A stretch of DNA of 64,000 bases from Endocalyx cinctus. Lineage: Eukaryota; Ascomycota; Sordariomycetes; Amphisphaeriales; Apiosporaceae. Made by a program: the position numbers and the translations under genes. Positions 33,170 to 45,608 of the stretch are shown piece after piece (within the stretch, counting starts at the first letter, position 1; each line of letters starts with the position of its first letter). The stretch is taken from the NCBI GenBank assembly GCA_001600455.1, contig BCKC01000003.1, positions 3,510,315-3,574,314 of the forward strand. Reading direction: 5' to 3'. The notes under the pieces were generated by a model. That model was not told the DNA's origin and ran no database searches. It saw nothing but the letters and a program-made list of their open reading frames with translations.

Positions 33170-36113
33170 ATGACAAAACCAAAAAGGAAGGGAAGATCTC
33201 AATCAACTCAATACCTTGAAGATCCGCATACCATGGCTTCCGAACGTACTGCGGCCTCGTTTGCGCCCATAGATGGTGCTATTGAGGGCATCCACGTCAA
33301 GTTCAACACCGAAGAATCAGATGGTCGTATGTCTTCTTTTTTTTTTTCCTTCATACCTCAACCTCATATGAGTAAAGAGCGCAGCATTAACAAGAAAATA
33401 CGAATTCAGATACCGAGTACATACCTCAGAATGCAGAAATTAAGGGCATCTATAGAACTGGTGTTCATCCAGCCTTCGCACCTATCGCGAAACGGGTCAG
33501 AAAACTCAATGACTCACTTGGTAATATCCACCAGATTGGCCTGCAGGAGCATGTACCTCTCCCAGAACTCGTACTGGTCGGAAATCAATCCTCTGGCAAG
33601 TCGACTTTGATGTCTGGTGTCGCGAGACTCGACCTACCCAAGAGCAGTGGAAGTAAGTCGTGATTTTTTTTATAGTGATTTTCTCATAATCGTTATGCCT
33701 TCGCTCTTTTATTCCGCTTCTAGTCATCTCTCTGCATGATTGATTGGCCATCTTGCGAATTGATTCCTTTCAACTACGTGCATTAAAAGCTAATATCTCT
33801 CCGAAGTTTGTACCCGATGCCCTTTTCACATTCGCATGAGTTCGGCCAAAAAAGGCTCGCGCTGGTCTTGCACCGTGTCTCTCATTCAGGACTACGATTA
33901 CAAACCACCTCACAAGAGAATCACAAAGCATGACGTCACTAAGAAGAATCCTTTCCCGCCGTGGGTTCGGAAGCAGCGAGAGATCAAGACCTTCAAGACC
34001 ATAGATGAGCAGAGCATGATGCAGATGGAGAATGTTCTGCGATGGGCTCAAATCGCCATACTGAATCCCGGCAGCCACTACGAGGCCTTCGTTCCCGAAG
34101 GACCTTACGCGAAAGAGAACTCACTGGAGTTCGCCAGCGCGAACACCGAGGCTAAGTTTTCTCCTAATATTGTGTCCTTGGAAATGACGGGGCCGGAGTG
34201 CACCGATCTCAGCTTCTACGATCTCCCTGGCGTGTTCGCCGTAGCAGAAGGTGAAGACGCGTATCTAGTCGAAGTCGTCAAGAACCTCACCCTCGAATAT
34301 ATTCGACATGAAAAAGCGCTTATCATGCTTGCTCTGCCGATCGATGACGATGTGGAGAACTCGAGCACGCTTGCTCTGATCAAGGACGCCCAAGCAACTG
34401 ACAGAACGATCGGCGTTATCACGAAGGCGGACAAGTTTACCCAGGAAAAATGCGACTATTGGACCGAGATACTGAGAAATCAGAAGCAAGTCTTGGGCCA
34501 TGGTTATTTTCCCACGTCACTTCCGTGCGGAATTAGTCTAGCAGGTCTCTCGGATTGGGAGAAGCGGTTTTTTAACCACCACGGTCCCAACACTTGGCCT
34601 AGAGTGTTTGGAGAATTCGAGATGAGATGCGGCTTGAACCAACTGATAAGGTATAGCGCCGAAAAACTGAGCGAAACATTTGCTCAGAGTATTCCTCACA
34701 TCAGGATCCAGGTAGAGAGACTTCTGGAGCAAAATCAGCTTCAGCTGCAGAAGTTGCCAGAACTACCTAGTAACGTCGAGGCCGAGGTGAGACTAAGCCT
34801 TTACAAGCTCAAAACCAGCGTGAAGAGTTATGTAGAAAGTCAGAAGTTCGAGGCTTGTTGGAAGAAGCTCAACGGCCAGTTTCATAAATGCATAATGAAG
34901 ATGAAGCCAACCTGCGTTGTTAAAGTTGAGCTTGAGCCCGCTCGGTCTTCGGCCAATAGGTTGACTATTGGGTCAGTACCTAGCACTCCAAGGAAGAGAC
35001 ACCTGCAGGAAGACTTGGCCGAATCTTCTAAGAAACGACTCAAGCGAGAAGAAACTTATGCTAACAGCGAAGATCTTAGATCGCCTGCCCCGGACTCCAA
35101 TGCAGGGTCTCAAACTGATACAGATCCGTTTGAAGACTGTCTCTCCCAAAAAATAAAATTATTACCCCGAGAAATTCGTAAACAGATCGAAGAGAATACC
35201 CGGGCAGGCTTTTCTGAATTAACCCCCGTACAAGTTATCGAGAAGAACAGTCTCAAGGCTATTGAATGCTGGAAAGAGCCTCTAGAGATCTGGGTGCGAG
35301 AGTCTGTTCAGCTACTTGCTGAAGCGATGGATAACGCTCTTGAGGACTCATTGAAGACTTTGAAACGTCGTCTGATATTCGAAGAATCCAAAACCCACAT
35401 TCAAAGATTCCTAGAGGAAAACTTGGAAAGCCAACGCCAAAGGCTTCATAACATATTGGACAACGAAACATACAGGATGACCACGTTGAATACCACCGCC
35501 ATGGAATCCTACAGAAAGATTGAGTTGGAGATATTGATGGATGCTAGCTCGAATCACCGTTACCTAGCCGTTGTAGATAGGAACGATAAGAACCCCGGAG
35601 AAGATAAGGCTAAGTGGGCAAAGAAGAGGGATGAGATATTAGCGACTCTTCCAAGAGACCCATATGAGTCTGAGTTCCAAGTAGCAGCCCACGTTAGAGC
35701 GTACTATCTTACCGCAGCATCTCGGTTTGTTGACGTTGTAGTGAAAGATATGGAAGCGGGCCTCTTCCGTAAGTTCCGCGACGGCTCCCTCGACATGGAT
35801 CTGGACAACCAGCTGGGATTGAACTTAAACGCAAGTACGTATCACCCCGCCATGATTCCCCCCCCCCCCCCCCCCTCTAGAAGGTGATTTCGACGTCAAG
35901 AGCTTACTAACACTATTCCAAGCTGTGGATACATACGACCGTCTCATGGAAGAAGAGGTGGATGATGCGAAGACTCGTCGACAGCTTAAGAGAGACAAGC
36001 GTCGTTTCAAGATCGTGATTCGCGAAATAACGCAACTCGAGGATTTACCTGGTCTGGGGACTGGTCAAGATCAAGATACAGACGCAGAAGAGGACGATGT
36101 TATGGGAGCCTGA
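33170..36113 (+). CDS. Dynamin-family GTPase (fungal Mx/Vps1-like)
   Basis: Four exons, 33170-33326, 33410-33652, 33807-35834 and 35923-36113, give 872 residues, every junction in phase 1. Dynamins are large self-assembling GTPases that remodel membranes. The GTPase motifs are complete: G1 GNQSSGKS at residues 110-117, G2 in SGICTRCP across intron 2, G3 DLPG (FYDLPGVF), and G4 TKAD (IGVITKADKF). A helical middle and stalk region follows, with a disordered basic insert (KRHLQEDLAESSKKRLKRE), and then a GED-like end (YDRLMEEEVDDAKTRRQLKR). Intron 3 contains an 18-C run (35858-35875) between the donor and the CTAAC branch. No PH domain or proline-rich tail is seen, so it resembles the expanded fungal Mx/Vps1-like group rather than classical dynamin. 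The membrane it acts on is unknown. A second in-frame ATG lies at 33233. Confidence 0.9.
35858..35875. repeat. Eighteen-base C homopolymer inside a dynamin intron
   Basis: Eighteen consecutive C residues lie in intron 3 (35835-35922), followed by TCTAG. If the intron were retained, the frame would read a run of prolines and stop at 35887. Confidence 0.9.
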
Positions 36114-36874
36114 TAGCATGTCATCACTAGTCACCCTAACTAAGTGGCAATAGACTAATGTATCAAGTTTTACTTATGTTTGGACTTGGCGTTTGTCATC
36201 TTGAAGAACTTAAAGTCTGTTCATGTTCTTAATCCAGAGTATTGGATGGAAAGGGGGTTGAAATTCATGAAGTTGTTTGTCAAATTGCAAGGTCACATTC
36301 TATCTCGATGGATAAGTCCAGTCTGTCTCTGTCTGTCTTTATTACTTAGCTAGACACTGGCTGCTAGGCCACTAGGTTAGTGTAATGCTATAACACCAAC
36401 ATGTAGCTTATTTTACCTTGATATGACAAAACCTGAGATTATGCATAAATTAGGTATTAGATAACGTCTAGGGTCCACAACCTTACGCGCTTACCTACTT
36501 AAGTCTTAGTATACAGTTTTACCTCGTTCATGATGATGCTATGCTTTTTAACCTAGAAATTTATAGCCGTAGCTCCGATTTCTGCTATCCATATTAGTCA
36601 GTCTTCTGAAGAATTATTCTTAAGATTCTACTCAATTCCATATCTACATGAAGGCATGTAGATATCTTCTATAGTCTATTGGTTCTTGAAGACTTATTTT
36701 CTTTTATTCTCTGTTGATATGATAATTCCTTTTTCTCTCTCTTTGCTGTTTATATAGCGCTTGTTAGGTTATAACTTAGATCTTCGTTATATCTGCGCAA
36801 ATAATAGGTCTACGCCGTCATCATCATCTTCACATTCGAGATTTGCCGTCCTATCAGCAAGTGCGTTACTTACT
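36114..36874. other. Intergenic region with Lon promoter
   Basis: AT-rich DNA between the dynamin-like gene and Lon. The Lon frame stays open upstream to 36761 but contains no ATG there, so the leader is presumably untranslated. No specific heat-shock or stress element could be assigned with confidence. Confidence 0.45.
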
Positions 36875-39800
36875 ATGCTGTGTCGACAACACTTATCACG
36901 GCAGCTAGCTGCTAAGATATCACATCGAAATGTGCCCAGAATAAGTCGAATCAGTGTTTCGCGATTACACTTAATACACTCCCCCGCTCGTCCAATCGAA
37001 CATGTCGCGTGTCCTACGCCATTAATAAGTCGAAAAGTGATTGCCCTATCTCGTGCAAACTTTTCTTCTTCTGTTACGAGACAGAAAGAGAAGGATAAAG
37101 ACTTTTTTGATGGGTCCGTTGAGCCATTGTCTCAAGAAGAAGTAAAAGCCAATTTAGAAACCGCCGAAGAGAACGAGAAGGAAATAAGCGAAGCAAAGAA
37201 CTCTACTACTGACCCTCCACCTTCAAATAGCAACAATCAAGGTCAAGGAGATTCGCAAGATGGCAAGGGTAGTAGCGCAGCTGGTGGTGGCTCATCATCT
37301 GGATCCGGGTCTGGTAATGACAATCCCAGCGACGGTGGTCGAAGAGGTCGAAAATCGAATAGCGACAAAGCATTGCAAAAACCCGCGGTACCTGATGTTT
37401 ACCCTCAGGTTATGGCGATCCCTATAGCTAAGCGACCGTTATTTCCGGGTTTTTATAAAGCCATTACCATCAAAGATCCAAACGTATCCGCCGCAATAAT
37501 GGAAATGATTAGGAGAGGACAACCATACGTCGGCGCTTTCCTCTTCAAGGATGAGAATGCGGACGAAGATATCATTCGAGACGCTTCCGACGTTTATGAT
37601 ACTGGTGTATTCGCCCAGATTACCAGTGCCTTTCCTGTCCACGGCGAAAATAGCCTTACGGCCATTCTATACCCGCATCGCCGAATCAAGCTCTCCACTT
37701 TGATACCCCCGGGAGCCCAGGAATCCAAGAAGCCTGATACCGAGCCTGAATCTGTCCCGGATCCCATACCGTCCAAGTCCGAGGAGGAACCACAGCAAGA
37801 AAAGAAGGGCGACGTCGTTGCAAGCTTCGAGGAGAGCGCTGTAGCCACCAAGTCCGATTCAACCACCGAGAAGTACGATCCAACGTCTTTCTTGCGCAAA
37901 TATCCCGTCAGTCTTGTGAACGTCGATAATTTGACCGAACAACCATTTGACGCTAAGAGCCCGGTTATTCGAGCTGTGACGAATGAGATTGTCAATGTGT
38001 TTAAGGAGGTCGCCTCCATGAACAGCTTATTCAGAGATCAAATCTCAACCTTCTCTATGAGTCAGCTATCTGGTAATGTTATGTCAGAGCCAGGTAAGCT
38101 GGCTGATTTTGCTGCCGCGGTATCGGCTGGAGAACCTGCCGAATTACAAGAAGTCCTTGCTAGCCTAGATATCGAAGAACGAATGCAGAAAGCTTTAGTA
38201 GTGCTGAAAAAAGAACTTATGAACGCGCAGCTTCAGTCTAAGATAACTAAAGATGTCGAGCAAAAGATCACGAAACGTCAACGAGAATACTGGCTCATGG
38301 AGCAGATGAAAGGGATCCGTCGAGAATTGGGAATCGAGTCTGACGGCAAAGACAAGCTTGTGGAAAAGTTCAAGGAGAAAGCTGACAAACTAGCCATGCC
38401 TGAGGCGGTACGTAAAGTTTTCGATGACGAGATAAACAAATTGGCTCATCTTGAGCCCGCGGCATCTGAGTTTAATGTTACCCGGAATTACCTCGACTGG
38501 TTGACTCAGATTCCTTGGGGTCTGAGAAGTGCGGAAAATTTCGGTATTCAGAACGCTATGACCGTTCTGGACGAAGACCACTACGGACTAAAGGATGTGA
38601 AAGACCGGATCTTGGAATTCATCGCAGTGGGTAAACTCCGTGGCACGGTAGAAGGGAAAATACTGTGCTTCGTTGGACCTCCCGGCGTGGGTAAAACGAG
38701 TATTGGAAAATCGATCGCAAGGGCATTGAACCGACAGTACTACAGATTTAGCGTCGGTGGCTTAACTGACGTTGCCGAAATTAAAGGGCACCGGCGCACT
38801 TACGTCGGTGCACTTCCGGGCCGGGTAATTCAAGCTTTGAAGAAATGCCAGACGGAGAATCCTCTAATCCTTATCGACGAAGTGGACAAGATTGGTAGAG
38901 GCTATCAGGGCGACCCTTCATCTGCTCTACTAGAGCTCCTGGATCCTGAACAAAATGGGTCTTTCCTCGACCATTACATGGATGTCCCGGTTGATCTCTC
39001 GAAAGTTTTATTTGTCTGCACAGCCAACATGACCGATACCATCCCCAGACCCCTTCTCGACCGCATGGAAGTGATAAGACTGTCTGGGTATGTGTCTGAC
39101 GAGAAGAAAGCTATTGCGGATCGATATCTCTCCCCGGCCGCGAAGGAGCTTGCCGGCTTGAAAGACGCCAACGTTTCTCTATCGGATGATGCTATAGATG
39201 AGCTGATCAAGTCTTACTGCCGAGAATCAGGCGTCCGAAATCTCAAGAAGCAGATCGAGAAAGTCTATAGAAAATCAGCCCTGAAGATCGTACAGGACCT
39301 AGGTGAAGACGTTTTACCCGAGTCGGAAGCACTAACGGACGAAGGCAAAGCTGCTTTAGAGGAGTCAGAGAAGGAGAAGGAGAACAAAGATGATGCGGTT
39401 ACAGAGGTGACTGAAAAAGAGGTCACGGAGAAACCGCGTGTTGCTTTGAAAGTGCCAGACTCCGTCAAGGTTGTCATCGATAAAGAAAACTTGAAAGATT
39501 ACGTCGGACCTCCCGTCTTCACATCTGATCGGTTATACGACGTCACGCCTCCTGGAGTCACCATGGGTCTAGCATGGACTCAACTAGGCGGGTCTGCTAT
39601 GTACATTGAATCCATTCTGCAGTCTACGCTAAGAGCCAACAGCCGTGCAGGCTTCGAGATTACCGGCAACCTGAAGACGGTCATGAAGGAATCATCTACG
39701 ATCGCGTACTCTTTCGTAAAAGCATTCATGGCTAAGGAATTCTCGGATAATCACTTCTTTGATAGGGCTAAAATACACCTCCATGTCCCTGAAGGTGCAG

Positions 39801-40261
39801 TACCGAAAGACGGCCCGTCCGCCGGTATCACCATGGCAACATCCCTACTCTCTTTAGCGCTGGAAACGCCAGTAGACCCTACCCTGGCCATGACGGGAGA
39901 GCTGACCTTGACGGGTAAGGTGCTCAGAATAGGTGGCTTAAGGGAGAAGACCGTAGCGGCTAGGAGAGCAGGTTGTAAGACAATATTCTTCCCAGAGGAC
40001 AACATGTCCGACTGGCTTGAACTCCCTGATGTAAGTATAGTTTGAACACACTCCACCTCGCACGAAATAAGATATACTAACGCCGAAATATTACAGAATA
40101 TCAAAGAGGGGATTGAAGGCCGTCCTGTCAGCTGGTACAATGAGGTCTTTGAGCTCGTCTTTCCCAACATAGACCGAGAGAAGGCAAACCAATGCAAGGC
40201 CTGCGAATGGAAGAAGGCCAATGACTCGAAATCGAGTAAGGAGAGCGACAAGGATGAATAG
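36875..40261 (+). CDS. PIM1: Lon protease, mitochondrial (Pim1-type)
   Basis: Two exons, 36875-40030 and 40097-40261, joined in phase 0 across a 66-base intron (GTAAGT donor, CTAAC branch, TACAG acceptor), give 1106 residues. This ATP-dependent serine protease degrades misfolded and oxidised matrix proteins. The N-terminus MLCRQHLSRQLAAKISHRN is a basic leader. A disordered Gly/Ser-rich segment comes next, followed by the Lon substrate-binding domain (from about 175, LFPGFYKAITIKD), with an acidic insert near 285-320. The AAA+ module has Walker A GPPGVGKT at 601-608 and Walker B LILIDEVDKIG. The protease domain has catalytic Ser982 (PKDGPSAG) and Lys1025 (GGLREKTVAARRAG), 43 residues apart as in other Lons. 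A charged insert (KEKENKDDAVTEVTEKE) lies between AAA+ and protease domains. The ATG at 36875 is the first in the open frame. Confidence 0.97.
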
Positions 40262-42648
40262 AATGTTCAAGGAAGCAGAAGTGGATTTTGCTGCGATTGT
40301 ATATTTGTTCCCCGAGGACTCTGCATATCACTAGAACTTTATCATCATCATCATAGGAAAACAAAAGGCATTTTAGCGGATGAACGAGAATTCATTTCAA
40401 CTCGTCAGGCCGTTCTCAAAACAGGCGGGCGTTCAGGGCCGGCATTCGAAATGATTCTATGAGAAAGGTTTCGTTGGTAAACCATAAAGACAAAAATTAG
40501 TATTATTGGCGCATTTATTCTGTACAAAAAGAACCCTCCTCTCTTCACGACTCTATACAGAGAGTCGAGCGTTTGTATTTTATATACCTCACACACATAC
40601 ATACCCCTTGAAAATAAATACATTATATAGCAAAAAGAGCTCTCTTTTTCAATTACAAAAAAATGATGTGAAGTTTTCATTGTAAATAATTCCAAGAAAG
40701 TAGAACGCCATTCTGTCGCATAGATGTCAAGTAGATAAACCAAATCTCCGTCTGCTAAGGTCGCCCCCGAGTAATAATTGGAGCTTGCCCTACGTATCGG
40801 ATCATGACGTGTCAAAATAACTCGTTAGCTTACTTGAGACATGCACACGAAGCCAACTTTACGGGCATTGAGGTGCAGGTTATATACGTCTGGCGTTGGG
40901 CATTATGCCCCAACTCACGCCTTGAAGCAAGAAGGCCCGAGACGGCAGAGCTTCTTCATCTTTAGTTGTAGTTATACATGCAAGTATAGGGCTAGCTTCA
41001 GGATAGGCACGTTGAATATGTACATAGGCGCCTCGACGCCATTGGGCGTAAGAACAGTTAAACTAGTATATACGAATTCTCAGTTTTCATTGAGACTCCC
41101 AGATACGCAAGTAGATATAGATATACATCATATTTTATTTTACTTTACCCTCAAGGTTTCACCCTTTGCGAACAGAGGGGGGTGGGGGGGAAGTTATGTC
41201 TACCTAAGGGGGTGAGAAAAAAAAAGAAAGAAAGTAAAACAAAGATCTCGCCGTAGATTTCCGATGCGCCTGTTTTCTCTTTCTAAACGCGCGCAGTCGC
41301 GCCTTTAGTATCAGAGGTTCCCCTCCATTCCGATATATTCCGGTAGTTGTTTTCCATAATGTAGTATATAAAAAAAAAGTAGTGTATGCGAGACGGCTGG
41401 GTGCGAGCCAATGGCAGGAGAAACCAAATTTACGATACGCGAGTCCGTACGATTTCTGCGGGATTATGAAGAAAGAGAGAGAAAAAACACTTATAGGTCT
41501 ATTTACCTACTCGACGAACAGTTGGAGAAGTATTTTGGTTTTTTTTTTTTTTTTTTTTCCTTAGTTGCGATTCTCTCTATCAAGGATAAGCCTGTCGTTT
41601 AAGAATATAATGGTGTATTTAAAGCTGGGATGGTATATCATTTTCCTACCTTAACCTACTCTGGCCTACTGTACCCCGGATTTCCTGAAGGGTGAGTGGG
41701 CTGAGACGATGTGCGGCATCTAACGTAGTCTCAAGACTAGGTTAGTACTTTACCAGTTCAACCATCTCAATTTACATAGAGTTAAAGTTGAAGATTACAA
41801 GTAGTATCAAGAAAATAGAGACGGGTATATATCGAGAGGTATGATATAAAAATGAATCTGTATTCTTCACTCGATCTCTCTGTTTCTTCTTCCACTGACG
41901 CCCGACGAAGGTAAATCTAAATAGTATATATCGTCATTCAAATAAAAAGTTAGGCGGAATTTGACTACTGTAAGGGGCTTGCTTTTTTTTTTTTTTTTTC
42001 TTCAGGGTAAGCTTGGCCGAGAGAGTCATACGCATGACGATAAATAGAATGAACAGTAAGAAAATAGTTCCTAAAATATTTTTTATCAGCCAGTAGATAG
42101 ACGGTATCTTAAATCATCCACAGCAGCCTCGTTCCTCGAACACCGTGTCTCATGGAGTAGCTAGGTGTAATAATGTATGGCTGCCCAATATTATTTCAAT
42201 CATACATCCATCGTGAATCGAGGTGTGGGGTGGTTGGTAGCTTACTGGCCTCGAGTACTTCCTATTACTGCCGTCGCCGTAGCCCTTCTCGCCCCCAATT
42301 CTCCAATAGTGTACGTGTGTGTCTGTGTGTGTATGTGTTGTCAAAGAGGAAGCCACCCCTAGTTTCGGGAGCGTTCCGATGGTGAGGAAGAAGAAGAAGA
42401 AAACCAAGAAAAAAGATAGAGAAAAATAATGGAGAAGAATCTGTTAATAGATGTCTTACCAGATCTGCGGCGGCGGCTACGATGACCGGATGAAGTAATT
42501 CACGTACGGTCCTCCAATTGTTAGATCTGATTGGAAAGACGAGAAAAAAGTTAGGCAACTTAAGGTTGAAAGTATAGAGGTATAATTCGCTGTATTAAGG
42601 AAAGCGGGTTCACCGGAGCGGCTGTCTTGCATTGTCTTCTGACGCCGG

Positions 42649-42670
42649 TCTCTCTCTCTCTCTCTCTCTC
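42649..42670. repeat. Dinucleotide microsatellite (TC)x11
   Basis: Eleven TC units, intergenic. Confidence 0.9.
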
Positions 42671-43925
42671 TATTTTTCGCTTCTCAATTAGCCAGGGTTT
42701 TATTTTATACGTCAACGTGAACATTCAGACCCTGGAAATTGGCAGTGACGACATTGGCTTCACTCATGTACAAGTAAATAGCATACCTACGGTAGCTACG
42801 TTAAGTTGTAGTCAAAGCGAAAAACACCGAAAACACTGGTCTTACCAAGATGAATTATCGTCTATGCTTTCTTGATCTAATTGATCTCTTTGCCCCTCCT
42901 CTTACCTCTTAACTCTTAATACCGCCCCTCCCCCTCTTCCATCTTACACGTCATCTCATACAAACCTCCCGATGCGGTAACTGGATGGAGTTGTTAAACC
43001 TGACTACATAATACATTACCTACGTGTCCCCCACCATCCATTTACCGTGTATTCAAAACCATCCATCCCGTAACTAAGGTCCCGAACTATTGGGTATTGG
43101 GTGCCCAAGCAGACTCGCACTCAACTCGTACTATATCGACCTACCCTATTTTGACAGGTCATATAATATATCATGATGCCAGCATTGCACAAGACAAGGA
43201 GCTAATCTATACTAGCGAGATTCATTAGCTTGTCCACCTAACGTGGTCGACTAGCTAAGTACGTAGTCAGCAGACTTATTATTTCTGTTTCTTTATTTTT
43301 TCTTCCTTTTTTTAAGACTCGACGAGAAAGAGAAGCTTGGTTCCGTTCTAATTTTGAGTAGAGGCGGTCAGACAAACAGACGCAGGAGGAAAAAAAAAAT
43401 TAGTAGCGTGTCAAAACATAATCGAGACGCGGGATAATCCTTGGAAATTGGGAAAAGGGGCATGAATCTGCGACTAACAGACTCTCTCTCTCTTTTTTTT
43501 TCTCGTTTCCCTCTGTTTCTGGATATAAATAAATTTTAGGAGTCATCGTTATCTCTTACTTTATATTGTCGGTGTAAGGTAAGTTTTGACGAAGTCGGTG
43601 AAGAAAAGAGGCGAGTACGAAGCAAAATTTAATGCTGGGTATCCACACGTGGTTTAGGGAGAGAAAAAAGAGAGGAAAGAATCCAACCTTCTTGTTTTTT
43701 TTTTCTCCCCTACGAGATGTTGTCATACCTCCAAATAAAGACTAAACAAGGATTGATAGACCCATCTACTGATCTCGATAATCAATGTGTTATACGATGT
43801 CAAAAACGGAAAGAAAAAGAAGGACAAACTAATGTTGTTCTACTATCATCGTCCTACGATAGTTCGGACGCTATGATGGAAGAACACATGGCTGATTACA
43901 CGCGAAGTGGAGCGATCCAAACGAA

Positions 43926-43943
43926 AGAGAGAGAGAGAGAGAG
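43926..43943. repeat. Dinucleotide microsatellite (AG)x9
   Basis: Nine AG units, intergenic. Confidence 0.88.
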
Positions 43944-44754
43944 AAACCCCCGGGCCTGAATACCGGTTGGTGAGTTGTACAATTGTTCATTGGCATACCA
44001 TTTCATCCCATTCCGTACCGTCCATCTATCTATCTCCCCTGTTCATTTGCTAAGCCTCTCTCTTTCTCCTTTTATTCTTTTCTTTTTTTCTTATTTCTCA
44101 TTTCGTCATCTTTATTTATAAATGATCAGATTTTGTTTGATCATGTATAACTGTCTAACCAAATGGAATTATTCAAGTTTATATGTGATGTGTGTCTTTG
44201 ATGGATCAGGTAGTCAGGTACCCAGCAAACTACGGTTAGGTGCCTTAATACTACTCTATAGGTACCTAAAATATGGTTTACTACGTAAAAAATGTGCAGG
44301 TTTTGAAGCCTAGCAGATCCCCTGATCCCCTGATCCCCCCCCCTTACACCCTACTGCACACCCGTAGAATTTAGAGGGTCTAGACTATCTGATTAGTACC
44401 TACTTAAGTACCTTAAGTACTTAAACTTGTAGTGTAGGTTAGACTGATAGACTGACAGACTGATTAGAGTAGGTACCTACAGTAAGGCCTGTACAGTACA
44501 CAGCTAACGCTAAAGTAGCCCTGGTTGCCCTGGTCTATAGTTAGTCTGATTGGAGCTACAGGTACTAATTCTCCATAAATTGCCGGATAAACTAACCTCG
44601 ACGTAGTTTAGCTTGAGCTAAATAATTAATGACGGCCGTTATATGTTAATGACTGGCTAATGACTTTGCGAATAGTAGATACAACGTCCCCCACACTTCA
44701 AAATTCTCAAGAGAGCGTAGGCGGAACAACTCGATGCATATTCTGCTGCTACTG

Positions 44755-44778
44755 CATGCTCATGCTCATGCTCATGCT
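44755..44778. repeat. Hexamer microsatellite (CATGCT)x4
   Basis: Four exact CATGCT units, preceded by a partial copy (TGCTGCTACTG) and followed by CA. Confidence 0.88.
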
Positions 44779-45608
44779 CACTTACTTTATGTAGGTAGCA
44801 TGTATGTATGATATATGTATGTGCTAGGTATTAAAGAATTAAAATAAGAGAGGAATGTGACTTTCCAAAGGACAACGCACCTATCACTTCTCGTCATACC
44901 TTCGTTCGTCTCATTCCGATTCCAATTATCCAATTACATCACGATCTGTCGTTGTTGTCAATCACCAATGGCTTCTCTGATAGCCTCACTCGATTCAATT
45001 TCTGACTACCTACCCGCCTTCGCCTACCTACCTAATGTATGCGTGCCTTAGACATACAACCATGCGAATGTTCATGTTCAATGAGGTCAAGCCGATTATA
45101 CTCGCCTCGTAGCCTTAGTACCCTCACCATACATATCATACCATACCATACTATACCATACCAATACCGTACCGATACCACCATATTATTCTGTACTATT
45201 ATCCATACTGTCCAATACCATATCAATCTAAATCTACTCCCCGCCATCCAGCCGCAGTTATCCTCGACCATTGAAACTCCGTTTCGCCCGACCCAGCCCT
45301 AAGTCAATTAAGTCAATAATAAACCTGCTCCAACAAAAAGTTTCCAACTTCGTTCTACGTCCGCACTATACACTATCGTTCCCTACCGTGTCCTGCCCGT
45401 TGTACTATCCTTCGCCTCGTCTTAATTCGCCTCACTAGGTCGTTACCACCACGGCCCCCCCCGACCGGTAATATTCGCTAGATAACGTTTTTAAGTACAT
45501 GTACTATCGATATTCCCTCCAAATTTTCTGTATGACGAGTACGGTGGCGAAAACGTTTATGTGACCTAAACGAACGAAGTGTCCCAGCCTGGTTCAATCT
45601 CTGCCGGC

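Larger units (their letters stand above)
40262..45608. other. 5.3 kb intergenic region with simple repeats
   Basis: No convincing gene is seen. It contains long T runs (near 41540-41559 and 41983-41999), dinucleotide repeats, a hexamer repeat, GTAC/TACCTA-type motifs (44200-44550) and CATAC-type repeats (45125-45180). Overlapping ORFs at 42150-42558 arise partly from CT/GA-rich DNA. A 67-base minus-strand segment at 42526-42460, with acceptor- and donor-like borders, could be an exon of an unrecognised small gene. Upstream of 45609, an 11-codon uORF including the stop (45532-45564) precedes the kinase-like start. Confidence 0.45.
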
